Below, piece after piece: positions 49,504 through 59,072 of a stretch of 64,000 bases of DNA. The notes beneath the pieces were generated by a model. The model made no database searches. It had not been told where the DNA came from and worked only from the letters and a program-made list of their open reading frames with translations. Numbering within the stretch: position 1 is the stretch's first letter; each line of letters starts with the position of its first letter. The position numbers and the translations under genes are program-made. The stretch covers positions 14,147-78,146 of the forward strand of contig NZ_JBFRFB010000014.1 of NCBI RefSeq assembly GCF_052114605.1, read 5' to 3'. The stretch is from Microvirga sp052114605. GTDB taxonomy: Bacteria > Pseudomonadota > Alphaproteobacteria > Rhizobiales > Beijerinckiaceae.

Positions 49504-51406
49504 CTGCGGGCCTCTTTGCCGACGGCTTTGTTCCAGAAGATTTCATCTACCCGGTAGATCCCGAGCATCGCGGTCGGCTCCCAGGAATAGAGCGCCTTCT
49601 CCGGCAGGCCCTGGAGGCCGTTGCGCGTGACGATAGGCTGAAGCGCGCCTGCTACCGTGCCGATGATCCATTGGTTCTCGGCATGATTGCGAAGCATGTC
49701 GCGCCACACTTGCTCCTGCACCTTCTCGTCGCTCGTGGACATCCAGGTGGAGTAGAGTTCCGCGAGGCGTTTGGCTTCCGGCATGTCGATGGGATCGCCG
49801 TTCATGCCCTTGGTCTCGACATACTGGCCCCATTTCGGCCAAGCGTAATTGTCCTGGCGCATGGGCGCGAATTCGGTCGGCGGCATGATGGCGGTGGGGA
49901 TGGCATTGTCGAAGCCCGGCGCCGCCACTATCACGGTCAGCCCGGCGAATGCCCGGTTGCGCAGCACGGTACGGTCCTGCGGCTTCACGAAAAGCCGTAT
50001 GCCGATCTCGCGCCAGAATTCGCTGATGAGCGTCAGGCCGTCCACGACGAGGCTGCTTTCTCCGTCCGTCTCGACGATGATCTCCAGCTCGCGCCCGTCC
50101 GGCAGAAGGCGGATGCCCGCGCCGTTGCGCTTGGTCAGGCCGATCTCGTCAAGAAGCCGCGATGCTTCGCCAGGATCATAGGTGGCGTTCAGCGTGCGCA
50201 GCTCCGGCGTGAACAGCGGACTTTCCGAGACGACCGTATTGTTGCCTTCCGTGCCCAGCCCGAAGAGCAGGGCGTTGTTCAGCGTGTTGCGGTCGATGCC
50301 GAGGGACAGGGCGCGTCGGAAGCGGATATCGCGGTTGAGCTCACGCCAGACCGGATCGACGGCATTGAGGTTGGGATAGAGCGCAAGCTCAGTGCCGCGC
50401 GCATAAGGCCAGATCAGAGTCTTGTAGCCGTGAATTTTCTCGCCTTCCTTGAGCACCGGAATGTCGCTCATGGTCAGGCCTCGGAACAGCAGGTCCGTCT
50501 CGCCCGCATTGGCCTTGGCGGCAAAGAGGCCAGGGGCCGAGACATCCATGATGATACGGTCCACGTAAGGCAGCTGGTGCCCCTGGTTGTCGATGCGGTG
50601 ATAATAGGGATTACGCTCGAAGACGAAGCGGTTGGCGGGCGCGGCGTTGGTCACGCGCCAGGGCATGAGGGTGGGCAGATCGGGATTGGTCTGCTCCTTC
50701 ATGTCGTCCATGCGGTTGTGCAGGGCCGCCCAGGATTTCAGCTTCTGCTTCTTCGCCTGCTCTTCGAGGCCAGCCTTGTCGGCATATTTCGCGTGGAACT
50801 GCTTGAGATATTTCGAGGCCCGATAGATCGCCGGATCGAGCGGCCCCGCGAGCTGCGGCAGGAAGCGCGGATTGGGCTTGTCCCAGGTGTAGCGAATGGT
50901 GCGCTCGTCGACGACCTCGAAGCGTGGAGGCTTCCCGTCCACCAGCATGAATTCCGGCGGGCCTGCGGGCGAAAGATCCTTGTTGTTCGCCACGTCCTCC
51001 CAATAGTAGCGGAAATCTTCCGCCGTGAAGGGCGACCCATCGGACCAGCGATGACCGGCGCGCAGGGTGAAGGTGAAAACCTGATCGTCCTGGCTGTCGA
51101 AGCTCTCCAGCAGGTCGGGCTGCAGCTGAAGCTGTCGGTCATAACCGACGAGGCGCGTATAGGCATAAGTGGAGATGTAGCGAATATCGCGGGCGCGCGG
51201 TATGAGGGTGATGATGTTCCCGCCCGGATGACCGGCGGTATTCACCACGAGCGGCGTCGAAGGGATGCGCTCGGCGACCGGGGGCAGCTTCTTCTCCGCC
51301 TTCTCGAAGAAGGGCGTCTCCTGCATCGTCTGCGCGCAGAGCGGCAGAGGAAGCAGGCCTGCGAGGGTGGCGATGACGAGTGACTTCGTCCTCATAGAGT
51401 TCAGCA

Positions 51407-51407
<1 letters not shown>
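49500..51407 (-). CDS. Extracellular solute-binding protein family 5 (YejA/OppA-like)
   Basis: About 635 aa. The signal peptide MRTKSLVIATLAGLLPLPLCAQ includes a cysteine but no clear lipobox, so periplasmic location is likely. The SBP_bac_5 domain spans most of the protein (LQPDLLESFDSQDDQVFTFT, FTAEDFRYYWEDV, RFRRALSLGIDR). It delivers oligopeptides or similar substrates to the permease pair. It starts within the stop region of the ATPase gene. An internal ATG at 51395 also precedes the signal peptide and may be the true start. Substrate unknown; the Yej system imports microcin C-like peptides in enterobacteria. Confidence 0.9.
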
Positions 51408-53272
<1,865 letters not shown>

Positions 53273-53302
53273 AAACTCCTCCATAAACAAAGTCATAACG
53301 CA

Positions 53303-55228
53303 TCAAGCCACGGCTGTGATCCTGTTTCCACCTGAAAACACGAGATCTCGCCGTAGAACGGGGATCGTCCGCTCGGCGAGGCGCACCATCAAGGCCTCGC
53401 AAAACGCCCATATGACATCGTCATGCACCAGATGATGGGTCAGGAAGCCGATAGGCTCCTCGGGGTCCGCCTCTCCCGCCGCCCGCCGCTCGACGGTCCC
53501 GGCCAGGCTTGCAATGATCCGGGCGGGGTCGAGCAGGCCGCGGCACCCGTGCCAATCGATGGGGTCGACGTGGGTGTTCACCTGGAGGAGGCCGGGCGCG
53601 GGGAAGGCGGTTTTTCGGTCGGTGAAGGTCGAGATGCCTTGGTAGCCCTTGAGCGCCAGCCTCGGGAGCAAGCCCGGCGCAATCCTGTTCCAGGGTGGCA
53701 CGAAGACCGGCAAAAGCTTATCGCCAAGCCGCTCCTGCGCATGCCGCAAGGCCTGAGCCGCTTCCCAGGCCATGAGATCGAGGGAGCGATGGGCTCCGAA
53801 CTCCGCCTTCTTCTCACCTGCTGGTGCATGGTTTGTATGAGACCAGCCATGCACGAGAGCGAAAGCGTGGTCCTCTGTTTGTAGCCGCTCAGTCAGAGAA
53901 GCCTCGAGCTTCGAAGGGATGACGGCCAGGGCGATGCCCGCATTGGCTTGCCGGCTGAGCGAGAGTAGCCGGTCCAGAGCAGGTGTATCGGACACCGCAT
54001 CGTCGTCCCGCCACCAGAGCTGGACAGGATATCCCCGATCCCGCGCATGGCTGAGCGCCTGATCGAGAGGGGACCAGTCCAGCTTTTGGTGCAGCGCGGG
54101 AGCGGCACGGAACAGGCTCTCGGCAATCGCGACGCTCTGCTGGGCGCCATCGAGGTTGAAGGATACGGATTGAGGAGTCTGGCGCGATTCCGCTTCGCGG
54201 ATGGCCTCGACGAGGCTTGTCGGCGAGAGTCCGTCTTCGGAAACGATTGAGGCGAGTCCCAAGGCCTTCAGCCGTTCTGCCCGCAACCGCTGCTCGGTTT
54301 CCTGACCAGCTTCGAAAGGCACGAGGACCGATTGCACGCCGGTTCGCAAAAGATCCACGACGGTATTGTAGCCTGCCTGACTGATCGAGATTTCGGCCTG
54401 CGCGAGAAGGGCCCGGAAATCGGGGCGCGCCCGTTCGACGGTAACATGAGATGGCGCAGCGCGAAGCAGCGCCTGAAAGTCCTCTTCCGCCACGCCGCGC
54501 CCGACCAGGATGCGCCAGGACTTCTCCGGCATTTCCCGCGCCGCACCGAGAGCGGCGCGATAAAGTGGCAGGCTCGCGGCGCTCGATCCGCCTGAAACCA
54601 GAATGCCATCGCGCGATCCTTCCACGACAGCGTTCGGGTTCTCGTCCACATAGCCCGTGTAGCGGATAAGGGGACGAATGCCTTCATCGACGGGCCATGT
54701 GGTCTCCAGCGGCACGAGCTGCGGATCGCCATGGACGAGCACCGCATCGTAGCTTTCGCGAATGCGCTCGCGCGTTTGTGCGATGCGCTCGGGCTTGGAT
54801 GGCGAGGCGAGAATGTCGCGGATGGAGCAAAGAATTCGCGGGCGCGGGCTTAAATGGCGCGCCTCCGTGAGAAGGGCCTCGAATTCCTTCGCCAGAACGC
54901 GGCGGCCGAAGGGATAAAGTTCGGTGATGACGATGTCGGGCCGGATTTCATGAAGCGTCGCGAGCAAAAGTTCGCGGCGCTCGGTTAGATAGGCTTCGTC
55001 GATGGGCGAAGAGTTTGCATCCAGCAAGGTCTTGAAGTCGGTGCCGATGATCCGCACCGGCGGCAATTGCACGAAACGGATCGTGCCGAGGTTCGCGGGC
55101 TGTGTTGGTCCGCCGCCTGAAATAAGCGTCGTTTCATGCCCCGCTTGGCCGAAAGCGCGTGCGAGGGCCGCGGCCCTCGTGAGGTGGCCCGCTCCCAGAA
55201 GATGCGTGACGACGATCAGGACGCGCAT
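53303..55228 (-). CDS. Fusion of a MurG-like glycosyltransferase and a NodB-like deacetylase domain
   Basis: 641 aa. Residues ~1-375 form a GT-B transferase of the GT28 type with GAGHLTRAAALARAFGQAGH at the N-terminus and SQAGYNTVVDLLRTGVQSVLVP in the donor domain. Residues ~390-641 resemble a polysaccharide deacetylase: RDDDAVSDT (motif 1 Asp), WSHTNH (motif 2 His pair) and VPPWNR (motif 3). One protein may therefore add and N-deacetylate a sugar. There is no signal peptide, so the deacetylase part should face the cytoplasm, which is unusual. It overlaps the next gene by 13 bases. Confidence 0.82.
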   Translation of the reverse strand: MRVLIVVTHLLGAGHLTRAAALARAFGQAGHETTLISGGGPTQPANLGTIRFVQLPPVRIIGTDFKTLLDANSSPIDEAYLTERRELLLATLHEIRPDIVITELYPFGRRVLAKEFEALLTEARHLSPRPRILCSIRDILASPSKPERIAQTRERIRESYDAVLVHGDPQLVPLETTWPVDEGIRPLIRYTGYVDENPNAVVEGSRDGILVSGGSSAASLPLYRAALGAAREMPEKSWRILVGRGVAEEDFQALLRAAPSHVTVERARPDFRALLAQAEISISQAGYNTVVDLLRTGVQSVLVPFEAGQETEQRLRAERLKALGLASIVSEDGLSPTSLVEAIREAESRQTPQSVSFNLDGAQQSVAIAESLFRAAPALHQKLDWSPLDQALSHARDRGYPVQLWWRDDDAVSDTPALDRLLSLSRQANAGIALAVIPSKLEASLTERLQTEDHAFALVHGWSHTNHAPAGEKKAEFGAHRSLDLMAWEAAQALRHAQERLGDKLLPVFVPPWNRIAPGLLPRLALKGYQGISTFTDRKTAFPAPGLLQVNTHVDPIDWHGCRGLLDPARIIASLAGTVERRAAGEADPEEPIGFLTHHLVHDDVIWAFCEALMVRLAERTIPVLRRDLVFSGGNRITAVA

Positions 55229-56358
55229 GATCGTTCTCCCCGCACGAGAATGAAGCCTGAGAGGCCCTCGCGCAAGCGCCGGGCCGCACCGTCGAGATTG
55301 CGCTCTTCGCGGATGAAGCGTTGTGCGTTGCGTCCGAGCTGTTGAAGGCGTTCGCGGTCGTTCGCGAGGTCTCTTATCGCATGTGCGAAGGCTGCTGCAT
55401 CGCCCGGTGCGGTAAGCAGGCCCGTCTCGCCATGCAGCGCGACGCTGGCAACTCCCCCGAAATTTCCAGCGATCACGGGGCAGCCGAATGACTGCGCTTC
55501 CAGCAGCACCATTCCATAGGCTTCGTTGACGGCGGGCCAGACGAAAACATCCGCCTGGGCGTAAAGCTGCGCCAGCTCTGCCTTGTTCTCGATCTGGCCG
55601 TGCCAGCGAATGCGCTCGCCGAAGGCTGCGAAGAGGCCTTCGATCTCCTCACGCGCCTCGCCGTCGCCGACGATGTCGAGCGACCAGGTCATATCGATCA
55701 TCCGCGTCAATGCCTCGGCGAGGATGCGGTAGGACGCGAGCTTGTCGCCCTGGCGCATCATCGCCACCGTCAGAAGGCGCACCTCGCCCGAGTGAGGAAT
55801 GTCGGAGCTCCCAGGCCATTCCTCGGTATCCATGAAGGGCGGCAGTGAAACGAGCGTTTGATGCGGCGGCTTCGCGGCCTCAATCGCGGGGGCATCGTTC
55901 GCCGTCATCACGAAGATCGCATCGGCCTGATCGAGTGCCGCTTCCGCGCCCGCATGGCTGATCGCCCAAGGGCCTTGCGCGCGCTTCGCCGCCCGCGATC
56001 CCTCGGCGACGACATAGGGGATGTTCAGTGCTTTGCTGACCCGTGGGCCGATCCAGTCCGGGGCCTTGTAATAGACGTGATAGGTGAACCAGAGACAGGG
56101 GCGGCTCGCTTCAGGCAGGCTTTTGTAATGTTCGATGAGGCGGGCTGCTTCATCGAGGGATTGCTGCCTGAGACCTTCCTGGCGATCATGAGCGCCTGTC
56201 TTGTCCAACGTCCGCAATTCGCTTGCAAGCACAGGCGGAAAGCCTGCGCGGTCGAGCGCCTTCATCACAAGGCGCGCCATGGTTCTGTCGCCCGATGGCA
56301 AGGGATGGTTGGGGCTTTTCAGCGGGGCATAGAACGCAACGGGCTTGCGAGTGTTCAC
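55216..56358 (-). CDS. Glycosyltransferase family 4
   Basis: 380 aa GT-B enzyme. The N-terminal domain has PSGDRTMARLVMKALDRAG (GDR type loop), and the donor domain has RLLTVAMMRQGDKLASYRIL and VWPAVNEAYGMVLLEAQSFGCP with an intact EX7E (E-A-Y-G-M-V-L-L-E). It is coupled by overlap to its neighbours on both sides (13 bases downstream, ATGA upstream), so it belongs to the same biosynthetic operon. Donor and acceptor unknown. Confidence 0.87.
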   Translation of the reverse strand: MNTRKPVAFYAPLKSPNHPLPSGDRTMARLVMKALDRAGFPPVLASELRTLDKTGAHDRQEGLRQQSLDEAARLIEHYKSLPEASRPCLWFTYHVYYKAPDWIGPRVSKALNIPYVVAEGSRAAKRAQGPWAISHAGAEAALDQADAIFVMTANDAPAIEAAKPPHQTLVSLPPFMDTEEWPGSSDIPHSGEVRLLTVAMMRQGDKLASYRILAEALTRMIDMTWSLDIVGDGEAREEIEGLFAAFGERIRWHGQIENKAELAQLYAQADVFVWPAVNEAYGMVLLEAQSFGCPVIAGNFGGVASVALHGETGLLTAPGDAAAFAHAIRDLANDRERLQQLGRNAQRFIREERNLDGAARRLREGLSGFILVRGERSCAS

Positions 56359-57626
56359 ACCGGCTCCGGTTGTTTCGTGATGCTCTGCGTCATCGAACGC
56401 AGGCGGCTTTCCAAGAAGTCGATGCCGCCATCCATGGAGAAGTCGTGTCGCAGGCGCCGATAGGCTGCTTCACCCAGGGCTTTCCTCTGCTCGGGGTCGC
56501 GCGCGAGAAGATTGAGAGCGTTCGACAGCGCCTCCCAATCTCCAGGCGGCACGAGTTCGCCCTCGATCTTGTTGCGGATGAATTCGGGGATGCCCGCGAA
56601 ATCGGTCGCGATGATGGAAAGCGACTGGCCCGCCGCTTCCATGATCACATTGGGCAATCCATCCCGGTCGCCTGAGGAGGCTTTCTTGGAGGGCAGCACG
56701 AAGATGTCCGCATCGCGCAAAAGCGCGATGATGTCGGGCTGCGCCTTCGAGCCGAGAAACGCCACCTTGTCGGCGATGCCCGCCTGCTGCGCCTGGGTCT
56801 TGAGACTGCTCAACAGATCGCCGCCGCCGATATGGGCGAAGCGCCAGTGCAGGTCCTGCGGTAAGGCGGCCAGTGCCTGGAGCAGGTCGCTGTAGCCCTT
56901 CTTCGCCACGGCGCGCCCCACGGATACGATGCGTATGGGGTCCATCGGGTTCGAGCCGTCGCGTGCGGGGCGGCTTTCCGGCGGTGCGGGAAAGCGCGAA
57001 AGATCGAGGCCGTGATAAACGAGCGAAACTCGCCCGGGTGACGAAAGCGCCTGCAGATGCTCCGCGCCCTGCGCCGTGCAGGTGACGCCCCACAGCGCCT
57101 CCTGCATCTTCTCGCGTTTCTCCCAATCCGGCGTCGTCCAGATATCCTTCGCATGGGCCGAGAAGGTCCAAGTGCGTCCGGTCAGCAGGGCGGCATAGCG
57201 CACGACGGAAGCGGGCGTGTGGAGATAATGCACGTGGATATGAACGACGTCGGCCGGCAGCTCGCGCGCCATCGCGAAGGCCTGACCCAGGCGGCGGATG
57301 CGGTTGGCGGTGAAGTCGCGTTTCAGGTCGCGCCAGAAGGCATGGATCGTTTTACTGAGGCCCTTCTGTCCAAGGCTCCAGAACGCACCTTTGAGAACGC
57401 GGATCGGCTCTTCGTAGAGATATTCCGGAAGATAGGTCACCCGCGCCTTGATCTTCTTGTTCATCGGGTGAACGGCGCGCTCGGTCGGATGGCGCAGCGA
57501 CCAGATTTCGAGTTCCAGCCCGCGGGCTTCGAGCGCCAGGATTTCCTGGGCGATGAACGTCTCGGACAGGCGCGGGTAGCCTTTCACGACGACGGCGATG
57601 CGCCGGGCTGCGGAGGAGGGGAGCAT
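56355..57626 (-). CDS. Glycosyltransferase family 4 (colanic-acid type)
   Basis: 423 aa. The N-terminal VVKGYPRLSETFIAQEILALE is the hallmark of the WcaL/AmsK/ExoL-like GT4 group. The donor half has VGRAVAKKGYSDLLQAL and VLPSKKASSGDRDGLPNVIMEAAGQ, with E in both EX7E positions shifted by a small insertion. It probably extends a lipid-linked glycan. It sits 8 bases behind the first gene of the operon and overlaps the next by 4 bases. Confidence 0.88.
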   Translation of the reverse strand: MLPSSAARRIAVVVKGYPRLSETFIAQEILALEARGLELEIWSLRHPTERAVHPMNKKIKARVTYLPEYLYEEPIRVLKGAFWSLGQKGLSKTIHAFWRDLKRDFTANRIRRLGQAFAMARELPADVVHIHVHYLHTPASVVRYAALLTGRTWTFSAHAKDIWTTPDWEKREKMQEALWGVTCTAQGAEHLQALSSPGRVSLVYHGLDLSRFPAPPESRPARDGSNPMDPIRIVSVGRAVAKKGYSDLLQALAALPQDLHWRFAHIGGGDLLSSLKTQAQQAGIADKVAFLGSKAQPDIIALLRDADIFVLPSKKASSGDRDGLPNVIMEAAGQSLSIIATDFAGIPEFIRNKIEGELVPPGDWEALSNALNLLARDPEQRKALGEAAYRRLRHDFSMDGGIDFLESRLRSMTQSITKQPEPV

Positions 57627-57634
57627 GGATGGCG

Positions 57635-58906
57635 TTACTCGGCCGCCTGATTGTATGCGGCGACATAGGGAAGGGCGGGCTTGGCCAAAGCCTTAAGCCG
57701 CTCCTGCACCCGGTCAAGCCCGTCGAGCAGGCCGGGGATCACCACCTCGGAAGGGCGCGGCTGCGTGGACAGCGCGCGCAGGGCCTTCGCCATCCTCTCC
57801 GGCGTGCGCGGTTCGTTGTAGTCGCTGAGCATGCTCACCAGCCCGAGCCGTTCGGCTTGCACGGCCCGGATATACTGCTCGAGACGCGGCTTGGTGCGCG
57901 GCACGATCAGGGTGCGCTTGTCGAAGGACAGGGCTTCGCAGAACGTATTGTAGCCGCCCATGGCCACGATGGCGTCGGCCTTCTTCATGAGCCATTCGAT
58001 CTTGTTGTCGAAGGCCATCACATCGAGCTTCGGCTGCTTGGCGATGCGCTCCACGAAGGCGCGGCGTTTGTCGCGGTCGATGAAGGGGCCGAACAGGATG
58101 AGCGCGGGCTGCTCCAATGCCGGATCGGCCTCATAGGCCGAAATCACCCAATCGATGAGATCGTCGCCATCGCCGCCGCCGCCCGTGGTCACGAGAATGA
58201 AGGGCTGCTTGGTGATCTTAGGGTATCTCGTCAGCGACTGGGTCGGCGGGACCTCGCGGCGCAGATAGCCCGTGTAAGTAATCCGCTTCTGCACCTCGGG
58301 CGGCAGGTCGAGGGCTTCGAGGGGTTGGTAGACGTCCTTCAGGCCGTAGACCCAGACTTCGTCGTAATAGCGGGCGAGGGCGTCCTTGGCTCCTTTGCGC
58401 TCCCATTCGGGAACGAGGAGAGCGGGCTCGTCCATCACATCACGGATGCCGAGCACGAGGCGGCAGCCGGTGGCCTGGAGATAGTCGAGAGCAGGCACGA
58501 CCTCGCCGCGAAAGCCGGTCGGCTCCTTGTCGACGATGAACACGTCGGGCTGGAAAGCCTTTGCCGTCTGGAGGATCAGCGCTTGGCGCAGGCCTACGGC
58601 CTCGTCCAGCTCCACATTGAGGTTGAGGCTGCGATAATCTCCGTCGGGCAGCTTCGTGACGCCGGGAATGCGGATGTAATCGACCCCGCTGCCGAACTCG
58701 AAATTGCCGATCACGGGCGAACCAGAAATGATGACGACCGAAGCGTCAGGGCGTTCCTCGACAATGGCATTCGCAAGCGCCCTGGACCGGCGCAGATGTC
58801 CGAGGCCGAACGTGTCGTGGCTATAGATGAGAACGCGCGCACCGATAGGGTGCCGCGGCGGAGCCGAAGAAAGGTCCGTCCTGAAGTCCATGACCGCGTC
58901 TGCCAT
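57635..58906 (-). CDS. MurG-like (GT28-type) glycosyltransferase
   Basis: 423 aa. After an N-terminal extension of ~20 residues come VLIYSHDTFGLGHLRRSRALA, with the Gly-rich GLGHLRR loop, and, in the donor half, AMGGYNTFCEALSFDKRTLIVPR. This is similar in plan to MurG and to the transferase domain of the 53303-55228 fusion protein. It is the first gene of the minus-strand cluster, with AGGGA about 7 bases before the ATG. The 166-base gap to the divergent exporter-like gene must hold both promoters. Function in envelope glycan synthesis is inferred. Confidence 0.85.
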   Translation of the reverse strand: MADAVMDFRTDLSSAPPRHPIGARVLIYSHDTFGLGHLRRSRALANAIVEERPDASVVIISGSPVIGNFEFGSGVDYIRIPGVTKLPDGDYRSLNLNVELDEAVGLRQALILQTAKAFQPDVFIVDKEPTGFRGEVVPALDYLQATGCRLVLGIRDVMDEPALLVPEWERKGAKDALARYYDEVWVYGLKDVYQPLEALDLPPEVQKRITYTGYLRREVPPTQSLTRYPKITKQPFILVTTGGGGDGDDLIDWVISAYEADPALEQPALILFGPFIDRDKRRAFVERIAKQPKLDVMAFDNKIEWLMKKADAIVAMGGYNTFCEALSFDKRTLIVPRTKPRLEQYIRAVQAERLGLVSMLSDYNEPRTPERMAKALRALSTQPRPSEVVIPGLLDGLDRVQERLKALAKPALPYVAAYNQAAE

Positions 58907-59072
58907 GCAGCCGTCCCTTGATTGGGAGATAGGGAGTCGAATTGACGTTTAGTCAGTTGACGTTAGGACACCTATCTCTACCCTTGCAATAGCCCCACTC
59001 GTCAAACTATGGCGGCGCCCCAGATCGGAAAGAGGGACCTCTGGCGATTATGAGACTGGTATCGGCGCACTG

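Noticed and set aside
49671..51383. 570-codon open frame antisense to the solute-binding protein gene
   Set aside because: It has no domain, and the sense strand has a signal peptide, a full SBP domain and coupled neighbours.
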